Source of the DNA: Valencia hispanica
Taxonomy: Eukaryota; Chordata; Actinopteri; Cyprinodontiformes; Valenciidae
Assembly: GCA_963556495.2 (NCBI GenBank)
Contig: OY747713.1
Location: 52,157,828-52,221,827, forward strand
Length of the DNA: 64,000 nucleotides
Direction of reading: 5' to 3'
Position numbers and translations under genes: made by a program. Each line of letters begins with the position of its first letter. Positions within the stretch are counted from its first letter, which is position 1. The notes under the pieces are model-generated. The model saw only the letters and a list, made by a program, of their open reading frames with translations. It was not told the DNA's origin and made no database searches. Of this stretch, positions 22,331-32,573 are shown piece after piece.

Positions 22331-25300
22331 GTAGTAGATATGGGTTAGATATGCTGAAGCATTACCTGCGGTGTCAATCCCTCTCCTTCCTGCCACCAAT
22401 CAACGCGCCCCTCATTTGCAGTATTCCAATGACCTTCAGCCAAAATACAGCCAAGATATCGCATCAGATCTCGCGAGACAATAATGCCTTCAGAAATAAG
22501 GGTCAGAGGAGCTCTGTGTTTACTTTTTTTACTTTGTTCAAACTAATAGAGCGTGGGTATTCAATGTAATACTAGGTTATGACTCCTTTAAGACATCATT
22601 GGAAAGCTAAGATTCCAATGAGGTATGTCAATCAAGGATATAACATAACTGTAAACAGAGCAACTTCTTTTTGCCAAACCAATCAGAAGGATATCATTTG
22701 AAACTCACCTTGTAGCCTCTAATAATTGACAGAACCGAGCCTTCTCGAACAAAAAAATTAATCAAATTAATGTCCTTCAATAAAATCGTTAGTCCACGAC
22801 AAGCCTGATGTCCATAATGCAACATTATCTGCACTGAAAACCTTTAGAAATTCCTTCCTTAGGTGTGGTAGTTTCCTTTATCATGCTCATTATTAGCCCA
22901 CAAATAACACAATACCTTTCTTCTTCTGATTTTATGGAGGTTGGCAAACAACTTGAGGTCCACTACCACCACCTTCTGGAATGGAGCAAAGACTGGAATA
23001 GTTTTTAATGACTATATTAATAAATATATATGAATATTAAAAATCTAAATATCATCTTGAAAAATACATTACATACACTCTTCTGTAAAATCTCTTTAAT
23101 CATTAACTGTGAATATGTGAAATAGTTTAAAGAGACTATTCTTATTACTAAGTTTGAAAAAACTACAACCTGTACAACGACGATCCGACATAGAAACACA
23201 GAGGGGTATAAATACACAGGGAAGGCAATGAGACATTCAGGAAAACTCGGGTCAGCTGGGGACAATCCAGGATGCAGGAACTGACAAAGACAGGGAAAGT
23301 CACAATGTGCTGCATTAAAGGATTATTTTCTCTTTCTGAAGTGTATGTAAATATATGGTTTCAACTATACAATAAAAAAGGAATGCAGTTGCATGTGAAA
23401 TAAAGAGTGTGGTGTAGAATATATTCAAATAAACATGAACAAATTGGACAACCAAAACTTTATTGTGAAAGCAACAAGAGGAAGTAGCCATGGATCTTGT
23501 CTCTGGTTCCCTCCTGCATGCAAGCTTTACTCAGTCACTTTTTTATGTTCCTCCACAGTAGTGGGCCTCCCCATCAGTAGAGATACAGGGCTGCTGCTTC
23601 TTCATCCCACATATGGATTAACTTGGTGTTTTTTTTCAAGAACAAAAAGGTAAAAACACATTTATTTTCCATTTCAATTTTTTTTAACTTTTGTAAAAAC
23701 CAGATATTCTATTTAAAAAAATTTTACGAGCATATAAGCAAGGCTAACACAGAGAACAACAACCAGAAAGAAAAGACAGTTGCCCCTGTGGTGGAAAATT
23801 TTTCTACAAAGCAGACATTATTACATATACTAAATAAAATAATAACAATAAGCAGAGATAGATTTGTGGTGGGAATAACAGTGTTTTTGGGAATTCCGGT
23901 TGGGATGGAGGCGAAGTACATTGTATGGTGTTATATATCAAAAAATAAAGTCAGATCCATTTAGCTGTTTAGTCAAACTGAAGGCCAAAAACTAATTTTG
24001 TAAATGTGGATTCACTGGAACATATTGCTTTGAATTCACTATTTTAGCACTGCACACAATATTGGAGAAGTTAGGATAAAATCCATAGTTTTATAGACAG
24101 ATGCAGTGTAGTAAAATTATCAGGGAGAAGAAGGATTTCCAACTGGTAAATCCGTGTATTGTCTGATGTCTCCCTCCTGTGTCGACAGGAAATTACTGCA
24201 GCTTTGCTACCTGCCAAAGTGTCTTACAGAATGCATTTGTGCCTTTTTTCTATCTCTGCAGCTCTCTCTACAATGATCGTGATGGACCTTGTGAAGATAT
24301 TTGCACTTACTCTTGTGCTGTCTTGCCCACTCAGAGGCCAAAGCAGAAGGAGGAAAGGTCAGAGAGATGACAACCAGGTCATCGCATATAAAGCTAAACG
24401 TGAGTGTTGCGCAGCTTATCTTCCAAGAGTATCTCTTTGCTAAGCCAGTGCAAGTTTATTTGAATAGCAGTCTTCATGTACAAGGTAAATTGGTTTGGTT
24501 GTGTGGTCCACAAATGTGTTGTGAATCTGGAGAAGGCTTGTGATAGTGTCTCTTGAGGTATTCTGTGGGGTGCATTGGTAGTATGGAGTACCTAAGTGGC
24601 TTTTAAGGACTATCTGTTCCTTGATTTGGTCCCAAAACAGGGGCTGTGTCACATTCTTGGTGCATAATGGAGCTTCTTCTCAGTGGAGAAGTTCCCGATG
24701 CTGGTTGTGGTGGTCATGGGAGAGAAGAGTGTCTGGTTTGGAAATCTAAGTTTTTTTAATTTGAATTTATTTAGAGCAGGTTTTGTGCCAAGTACAACAA
24801 TTACAACAGAAAATATACTCAATATCTGTACAGTTAAATCCAAATTTGACTGTGATTGGGATCAAATACCAATAGTGGTAGGGGGATTACCACAGAGTAA
24901 GTACTATCTAATCCAACTGCTCATCACAACATAATACTTTTAAACCTCATCATCTCTGTATTGTCACCATACATTATTTTTATAAAGGGATTTGAAATGA
25001 GGAATGTTTTGACAATGCTTTAGTTCAAGCCCCAGAGCATTCCACAACTTGACTCCACAAAAGACATCGAAAAACTTCTCCTGGTAGTTTTTGCAATTGG
25101 AACTTTAAAAGATCCTCTCAAACTGTGTGACTGATCTCTAAGAGTACATTTTTTTAATATTACCAGGTAATAGATAACTATATGCTTTGAACATGAACTA
25201 TGTAGTATATAATTTTACAAGATCATGCATTTTTAATAACTTTGATTGGAGAAAAAGAGGATTTGCAGTCAGATAGCCCTTTCTGTTGTAAAAGTAATGA

Positions 25301-25364
25301 CTGTAATGGATTTTTTAAGTTGTTACCCCATACTTCAACTCAATAAGTTAGGTAAGGAAGGCAA
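22331..25364. other. Three-kilobase stretch without recognised gene
   Basis: AT-rich with many stops. Short open frames (for example 23623-23964 and 24159-24443) show no motif I recognise. No terminal repeats noticed. Confidence 0.45.
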
Positions 25365-25960
25365 TGCAAGGCAAGGCAATTTTATTTGTATAGCACACTT
25401 TCAACAACAAGGTAATTCAAGGTGCTTTACATGATTAAGAGGTAAAATAAAAACAGCAGTAAAACACAGACAAAGCATATAAAGTAAAAACAGCAATAAA
25501 GCAGGAAGCACACACAAAACATGATACATCAAAGCATTATTTGAAGGAAGCTCTAAACAGATAAGTTTTTAGTTGTGATTTAAAAGAACTCAGTGTTTCA
25601 GCAGCTTTGCTGTTTTCTGGAAGTTTGTTCCAGATTAGAGGAGCATAGAAACTGAAAGCTGCTTCTCCGTGTTTGGTTCTGATTCTAGAGATGTTGAGTA
25701 GACTGGAATTAGAGGACCTGAGTGGTCTGGGGGGTTGGTATAGTAACAGCAAGTCATCAACATACTTTGGTGCTAAGCCATTCAATGATATATAAACTAG
25801 TAAAAGTATTTAGAAGTCTATTCTCTGTAAGGACAATAGAACTGAGGTGATGAGCTCTACTTTTCTGGTTCTAGTGAGGAACATGAGGAAGAATTAAAGA
25901 ACAGTACAATATATAGAGTGCATTAACATCAAGAATAGACTTGGCTCTACTGATTACTGC
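25365..25960 (-). mobile_element. LINE fragment of a second L2-type family
   Basis: On the - strand from about 25800 the frame reads MNGLAPKYVDDLLLLYQPP, LLNISRIRTKHGEAAFSFY and LIWNKLPENSKAAETL, the RT protein end. The 3' UTR follows to 25365 with the motif caaggtgctttacat... and a run of gcaaggcaa at its tail. Family distinct from the copies at 1-4.6 kb. Confidence 0.75.
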
Positions 25961-26459
25961 AAGACTTATGGAGACTTTTGTCTTTTGTTATATGCCTGAT
26001 ATGTGCTGTTCAACTTGGCTTATGGTCTATCATTACGCAACAAAATTTTGTCTTCAACATGTTAAATTTTTACTCCATCTATTTCAACTAGTTGTTGAGA
26101 GTTTTATTTATAATTATCAAAACACATTACTTTGGTTTTACTTAAAGTGCCCTTTTTTTTTAGTTTTTTGGTCATATTTTTTAGTTTCCCCAGCCTGCCT
26201 ATGTCCCCTAAGGGGTTAAAACTACTGATTAGTGTTTCCTTTGTCCCCGGGTATGTCTGCCTACATAGTGAAATTAGCTCTCAGAAACGGGCTGTTTTGC
26301 AGTTCGGCATATGACCTCACATTTCGGCATATGTCGTCACTGAGTTTCAGCCAATTACCACCTTCTCTGAACTACACTCTACAAGTCCCTCCCCCCGCGG
26401 CGCGTATTACAACCTAAACAACGACAGCTACGGTAAAAGGCAAACAACAAACCGACAGC
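25961..26459. other. Stretch without recognised gene, upstream of THAP-like unit
   Basis: No domain. From 26290 the DNA becomes GC-richer and may be the 5' region of the unit that starts at 26460. Confidence 0.4.
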
Positions 26460-26725
26460 ATGGAGTCCAGACCTCAGCGACACTGTCCTCCCCACTTCCT
26501 CCCCAGTAAAAAGCTTGTGGATGGACTTTATTTATGCAGGGAATGAACCCGACCGACTCCCGAAGCGCCTGGTCGTTAGTGGCAAACATTTCTCTGATGA
26601 ATGTTTTATAAACTTGGGACAACACAGCAGTGGATTCGCAGATCGTCTTAAACTTTTACCAGGATCAATACCAACTCTCAGTGAACCAGCAAATATCCCT
26701 ATACAAGTCAGTCGCCTAAATTTCC
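26460..26725 (+). pseudogene. THAP-like domain fragment 2
   Basis: A Met at 26460 starts MESRPQRHCPPHFLPSKK but this frame stops soon. From a possible acceptor (cttcctccccag at 26495-26506) another frame reads WMDFIYAGNEPDRLPKRLV, SGKHFSDECFINLGQ, GFADRLKLLPGSIPTLSE: the second half of a THAP domain with the conserved Trp, LPK, KHF and L-P-x-x-P-T spacing. It ends near a possible donor (caa|gtcagt at 26705). Related to fragment 1 at 22120. Could be the first coding exons of a transposon-derived gene or a relic. Confidence 0.5.
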
Positions 26726-27667
26726 GCAATAATTTCCTTCAGCTGTTATATACCAGTGTTTCCCACACATATAGACGAATCTGTGGCGGTGCGCTACAGA
26801 TTAAACTCCGACTGCCACAGATTCAACACCGTCCCCCCCAAAAAAAAAAAATCAACACGGACCGTCAAATATTGTGTTTCGTTTTTCTTGCTATTTAAAA
26901 CACGCAGCGTATTCATTCAGCCTTTCCCTGCTCTCTCTTTGTCTCTCTGTAACTCACGTCTCTCTCCACACACACACAAACACACACACACACAGCCCCT
27001 TCCCTCCGTGCAGCACGTCTGTCTGGATCACCTGTGGAAGACGTCCTCTACCTTTCTGGTTCCTCCTCAGGTGCCTCGCTGTTTGGCTCAGATTCCGGAT
27101 CAAATTGAAACACCATTACATAGTTATAGTAGTGATAACTGAGCCATTACTGTCGTGGTGAAGCTAGAGACGTAATGAGGACGGATGGATGGATGATCAA
27201 ATATTTTATTAGGCCTGTAATTTGTAAACAGATAATTGTTCAACACACAATATAATTAGGCCTAAACCGAATTACATTTCATACATAATATTGAAATTTG
27301 GACAATTTGTGGTGCGCAAATGCATGTCTGTCAATGTTTCATCAGATGCGGACGTTAGAGACTCAATTGACAATAGAGCCGCATGGCTTGGGCCCCGCCC
27401 ACCAAAACTCGGTCGTTCTGTGCTAATGCTAAAAGAAGGGCCACCTAGCAGGGGCTGCAATTCTACAACAAGGCTGAGTTACGGCTAACGATCCTTTGAT
27501 ACAGTGTTAAGGTACTTAGTGTGACTAAAAAGGGTTCAAACATTGCGGGGAATTTCATGCCAGGGGCAGTTTAAATTTAAGGATAACTTGTTACTTTCCA
27601 TCCACTTTTTAATTTTACTTAATTCACAATTCACTGTTCAAATAAGACGTTCAAGATTATAACCACC
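26726..27667. other. Stretch without recognised gene, with CA microsatellite
   Basis: CA-rich microsatellite at about 26967-26994 and a short ggatggatgga run near 27182. No domain. Confidence 0.5.
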
Positions 27668-28940
27668 AGTGACGTGCGGTGAGGTTCATGATTGGTGAGG
27701 CACAGACTCTTATTGAATCAGAATTATTAAACCCAAATTAGAAGCTGCTATTTCAGTTTTTTGATTTATTGGAACATTTGTGTCGTTTTAACAATTTTTA
27801 TTTATGCTTTAATCATGTCCATGCTATTTGATAATGTGATAGGTTAAAACAATTTTTTTATATTCTGTAAAAAAAAGTAATTTATTTTTGACTGATAAAA
27901 AAAATAAAAAAATCGTGAATGATCTTACCTTTGTGTATGAAGTGCATGTATCTATCCTGCTCCACAAATATCTCTATGACTCTCATGTAAAAATCCTCTT
28001 TATTTGCCTTCATTTAAAAAAATCTGCCTGATTCACTGGAGATGATAAGAAGGAAAGATGTCCTAGATTGCTTCTATTCCGATTGTGTTTTTTGAATTTT
28101 TCCAACTGTTTACAGTCTTTTCAATCCATAGAAGAAGGGCGTCTGTTTCCCATTGTGCCTACTTTGCTCAGAACTGCCCCGTATCGTTGAGGCATGGTAT
28201 TTTTCTGCCTCACCCCGCACATTTTGACTGCGCATTTAAGGCCAATCAGAAAGACTAAATATGTCACATACATTTGGTAAATATATAAGACAGACTGTAG
28301 AACGTCAACATGTGTTGTACATGTTCAGTCAAACATGTATATTAGTGATATGTGACATATCATATCAGATTGGTGACACAAGTCTGTTGTGGAGAGTGTA
28401 ATCTCTTCAGCCGTCATCTGTTGGGGTAGCAGCATCAGAGCCAGGGATTTAAAAAGGCTAAACAACCTGATAAAGAAGGCTGGTTCTGTTCTGGGGACGA
28501 CTGTGGAAAATCTGGAGATGATAATGCAAAGAAGGATTCTTCATAAAATCAAAAAAATTATGGACAACCCTGAGCATCCTCTTCATGAGACAGTCATACA
28601 ACAACAGAGTGTCTTCAGTCGGAGGCTTCTTCAGTTTCGCTGCAATACAGACCGCTACAGGAAATCCTTCCTGCCCACAGCCATCATCATCTATAACAAC
28701 TCCTTAAAGAATTAATTATATGAGCTATACCAACACTTAATTTCCCTCTGGGATCAATAAAGTATTTTTGAATTGAATTTGAATTGAATATAAAGAGAGA
28801 CAGAAATGAGCATGCACCAACAGCCTGCTTCATTCACTGTGTGTGACACAGCGCCACCAGAGGTGAGGCACAACACTGCGGGGCTACACAGAGAGGGGAG
28901 TGGAATCATAAGTGACAGCAGAAGCAGGAGGCTGAAGACG
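27668..28940. mobile_element. hAT-like non-autonomous repeat, interrupted by a LINE end
   Basis: The start cagtgacgtgcggtgaggttcatg and the phrases gtgaggcacagac and gacacagcgccaccagaggtgaggcac are known to me from a common vertebrate non-autonomous repeat. The LINE 3' end at 28389-28790 splits it. The right terminus was not pinned down. Confidence 0.5.
28389..28790 (+). mobile_element. LINE 3' end, family with (GAATTT) tail
   Basis: 108-codon open frame: [71 protein letters not shown], the conserved C-terminus of a LINE polymerase protein. Ends at a gggatcaataaagt motif and a ttgaattgaatttgaattgaa tail. 5'-truncated. Confidence 0.82.
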
Positions 28941-29689
28941 TTCCCACTATCATGTTGCCTTCAGGAAACGTGGGAATGAACATAATCTATCAAATACCCC
29001 CTGCACTGTATTATTACATGATTGGTAGAGAATGCATCAAGCATAACTACTAAAGCTCAGTTTTAAAGCTGTTTCAGTCACTACTGTGTACAAATGATGC
29101 TGTAAGAGTGATCAATTATGAGCGGTTTTCCCAACCACTGTGTCAGAAGTGGCTGGGAAAACTTCGTTTTAAGCTTACATATTTTCAATTTCAAATATTT
29201 CTTTCAAATACACAAACATTATGGCCCCAATTTAACTCCATATAACCCCACCTTACTCCGCAGGCACTGTGTTAATGTATTATTATGATATATAAATTCA
29301 GTGATTCTGACCATAAAATGTTGAAATATTATAGAAAACAAATTTATACAACAGATAAGTTGAAGAAGTGAGATGGGTCTATAACTAGTGAAATCATACT
29401 TATTTCCATTTTTAAACAGTGGTATGACCTTAGAAATTTACTTTTTTGGGGGGACCACAGGCATTTAGAAGCGACAGATTACATTCTCATCTTTGTTTTT
29501 GGACATGATGTAGTTCTTTAGGAAAACTAAGATCTTGACCTTCAGTATGCACTGGAGCGGTCCACAGCAAACTGTGAAGTGGTCCCTGCATTGAAAGGAA
29601 TCTGCTGATATACTTTGAGATCTGATCAGACTGTTTCCTGGACAGGTTCATCAGGCATTTCCTACTGGGAGGAACGAGAAAACTGCCTT
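28941..29689. other. Stretch without recognised gene
   Basis: No domain recognised; a - strand frame at 29487-29720 begins with a Tc1-like MWAELKR but continues into unknown sequence. Confidence 0.45.
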
Positions 29690-30020
29690 GCTTCTCACAC
29701 CTTTTCAGTTCTGCCCACATATTTTATCTTAAAATATAGATCAGCGCTTTGCAATGGGCATTCCAAAAAATTGACTTTGTGTTCATGAAGCGATTTTATG
29801 ATTAATTGGGCAGTATGATTCGGGTCATTGTTCATTCGGGATAACCATTTTGGCCCAAGTTTTAACTTTCTGGCTGGTTTGGTTCTGGGGTTGATTTGCA
29901 CATTTTATATGAAAACATGTTCATCTTTGGGACACAGATCTCATTCCTGTGATGCTTGGACATTCCCATGCTGTTTATACTTGCATTGTTTGAACCAGAC
30001 ATCTGAAGAGCCACAATTTT
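29690..30020 (-). mobile_element. Tc1 transposase relic with internal deletion
   Basis: On the - strand the order is: a piece of the helix-turn-helix region (near 29990-29950, like 6262-6290), then MQINPRTKPARKLKLGPKWL, NNDPNHTAQLIIKSL and LECPLQSADLY near 29895-29740, then WAELKR at about 29720. The middle catalytic region is deleted and the second catalytic Asp box reads NNDPNHT. A dead remnant. Confidence 0.72.
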
Positions 30021-30079
30021 CTTCCTAGGATCTCATCTTGTGTTTTTTTATTTATTTTTTTTCCATGATGTTACACAAG

Positions 30080-30364
30080 ATAACAGTGTATTTCAAATCA
30101 GTGGCGTAGCCAGAAATTGCTTTTTAGGTGGGCTTAACAAAAAATGGGTGGGCCAAATAAATATTATTGAAATTAAGTTTATTTGTCACTTCCAGTGTAG
30201 TTTCTATAGATGTCTGCATCCATCAGAAACCAACAGAAACAGCTTAGAACAAAGCTTCCAGGCCAAATAAAACATCAAAGCTGTAGCCAAACATAGGTAG
30301 CTCATGTCAGCTCTCTGACAGAAACATTAGTTATTTCTAGGTGGTTGTTAAGCCACCACTCTGA
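30080..30364. other. Stretch without gene, possible hAT-type terminus
   Basis: At 30102 cagtggcgtagccagaaatt resembles a common terminus of a fish non-autonomous hAT repeat, but no second end was seen. Confidence 0.3.
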
Positions 30365-30656
30365 GGGCTGCACAGTTAGTAGAGCCGTCGCCTTGCAGCA
30401 AGAAGGACCTAGGTTCGAATCCCAGCCTGGGGTCTTTCTGCATGGAGTTTGCGTGTTCTCCTTGCATGGGTTCTCTCTAGGTATTCCGTCTTCCTCCCAC
30501 AGTCCAAAAACATGGCTCTTAGGTTTATTGGCCTTTCTAAATTGCCCTAAGTTTTGAGTGTGTATAGTTGGTTGTCCTATGTGTTTTTGTGTTGCACCCC
30601 CGCAACCCTGGATAGAATAGATGGCATAGATAATGGGTGGATGGATGGATGGATGT
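30365..30656 (+). repeat. tRNA-derived SINE, + strand
   Basis: Starts gggctgcacagttagtagag with a perfect box A (TAGTAGAGCCG at 30377-30387) and box B (GGTTCGAATCC at 30412-30422), followed by gcatggagtttgcgtg, tcccacagtccaaaaacatg and a (GGAT)n tail near 30636-30656. The same family as 5840-6186. The internal RNA polymerase III promoter looks intact. Confidence 0.85.
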
Positions 30657-31378
30657 TAGTTAAGCCTTATTGGGCTTCACTCACTGTTGATACAATGTAC
30701 CAGTTTCCCTTGTTGCATCAGATCAGCAGCAGTCATATACTGATTGCAAAAACTCTAGTGTAACATAACAACGTCGTCACTGTCATAAACCCAATGCTTA
30801 ATTTGATTTCCTGAAGGGCTAATATTAAGGTGGATTAGCCTGTAGATGCTGACATACTGTTAATTATGTTGCTGTATCATGTCATTTTAGCTAAACGGAA
30901 GTAACAATGGAAGTTAAATGGGACATGATCATCTTGGCTCTGTGAGCTCAGCGATTGGTCAGCTTTTTCCAAGGGACTATGGGAAATGTGATGGCAACAT
31001 GTTTGATAGAAACATGTTTGATAGAAAACTCCCTAAACTGTTTTTTAATACATTCATTTACGGTCACATTCAATTATTTTTAATGCATAGAACTATACCT
31101 AATTGGATTAGTCTAGAATAGTTAGCTAAGGATCCTAATATTTTCAATAAAAGTGTTTAAAAACACAATCTTACACTTAGTTACACAAAGCAATCTCACA
31201 GCTAGCCCTAGCTAGTCGCATGGCATGCTGTCATGGGATGATATTCAAAACAGCCTTTGCAAGTCTTGCAAAGATGGAAATGCCACCTCCAATTAAATCT
31301 GTTTTATTTTATGATGACTTTAAGTGTCAAAAACAAACAAAAACAAAAGTATATATATAATTTGTTTTAATTTATTTT
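30657..31378. other. Stretch without recognised gene
   Basis: I looked here for the signal-peptide exon of the collagen gene and did not find a convincing one. Confidence 0.45.
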
Positions 31379-31964
31379 AAAGAGCAACTCACCCCCATAG
31401 CGGTGTCTTACTCCGCCCACATTTCCTGTTTGAAAACATGCGGCAAAAGGAGGTGATGCCTGGCAAACCAGCGAATGTGCGTGGGGAGAGGGTTGGGAGA
31501 GAGCTAGGCATGGTCTGCGCTGTGATTGACATGTTGACATCTTAACAGTGGCACAGACAAAGACTGTAACAAGGATGGAGAACAATGTGAGCTTCTTTGC
31601 CTCAGAACGATCTTTTGAGGTGAAGGATTTCTCTCCACCTCCTTCAACAGAGGAAAGAGGTTCTGTGAAGAAGGTGTGGGTGGAGACTTGGCTTCTCTTA
31701 TACCCGACATTGGCAGGGAGGCTGACGTCAGCCAGTCAGCCATCACTGCAGAACGAATAACAATGCCCGATTCAAATTCAAGTGCAATACAGAGTTTTAA
31801 CCTGAAGAGGGCGCCACACTAACGGTTTAGGAAGAAAATAATATTTTACTAAGATGCACTAAAATACCAAAATAATTACCAGACATGTAGACAGCACTAT
31901 TAGACACTCATTTATACAGTTTATCAGCAAAAAGAAAAGTTGATTTGCAGGTGAATTGCTCTTT
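31379..31964. mobile_element. Miniature DNA transposon next to the VWA exon
   Basis: Inverted ends AAAGAGCAACTCACC (31379-31393) and, from 31964 on the other strand, AAAGAGCAATTCACC match at 14 of 15 bases. About 586 bp, no transposase. Superfamily uncertain because the target duplication is not clear. It ends 43 bp before the VWA exon. Confidence 0.6.
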
Positions 31965-32007
31965 GATTACTGTTCAAATGTAACAAGACTGTTTTCTCTC
32001 TGTCCAG

Positions 32008-32573
32008 CTCTGATCTGCCCGGTGGAAATCATGTTCATGGTGGACAGTACAGAAAAGGCACAAACTGTGCTTTTTGAGCAACAGAAGGAGTTCATCCTTC
32101 GCTTCAGCACCAAACTCATGCAGCTTCACTCTGCAGGCTGGCGTCTACGCCTGCGCCTAGCTGCTTTGCAGTATAGTAGCAAAGTGTCAGTAGAGCACAA
32201 CTTCAAAGACTGGCAGGACCTGGACGTTTTCCAGAGTCGAGTGGCCTCAATGACTTTTATTGGCCATGGCTCCTACTCTGCCTTTGCCATCACCAATGCC
32301 ACCAAGGTATTCAGGCATGAGACATCCTCCAGCAGTCTCAGGGTGGCATTGCTGATGACAGATGGAAGTGACCACCCACGAAGCCCCAGTGCCGTCGCAG
32401 CAGCTGCAGAGGCCAAGCAGCACAACATCAGGGTGTTCACTATCAGGCTGTCTGGACTGCCCAACCCAGGTGCCATGGGTACAAAGCTACGATCCATTGC
32501 CAGTGCCCCCCCAAATCAGCATGTGCTCAGTCTCACTGACAGCCAGCTTGATGAAAAACTCTTCAATGAAATA
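32008..32573 (+). CDS. col28a1: col28a exon: von Willebrand factor A domain
   Basis: Acceptor at 32006-32007 after a pyrimidine-rich tract (ttttctctctgtccag); donor GTGAGT at 32574. The exon begins with two bases that complete a codon from an upstream exon and ends in phase 0. It encodes almost a whole VWA domain, about 188 residues. Strand 1 with the metal-site region reads [11 protein letters not shown] near the start, and [10 protein letters not shown] holds the later conserved Asp. The first metal-site motif is DSTEK rather than the usual DxSxS, so metal binding may be weak or absent. The end ([15 protein letters not shown]) is the usual last VWA helix. A single unbroken 226-codon frame over this stretch, in a region with few other long frames, supports it being real coding sequence. 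Confidence 0.88.

Noticed and set aside
23623..23964. 113-codon open frame as a host gene
   Set aside because: AT-rich, low complexity, no domain, no splice or promoter context.
30377..30422. A true tRNA gene
   Set aside because: Box A and box B are present, but the flanks do not fold as a cloverleaf and continue as a SINE body with a GGAT tail.
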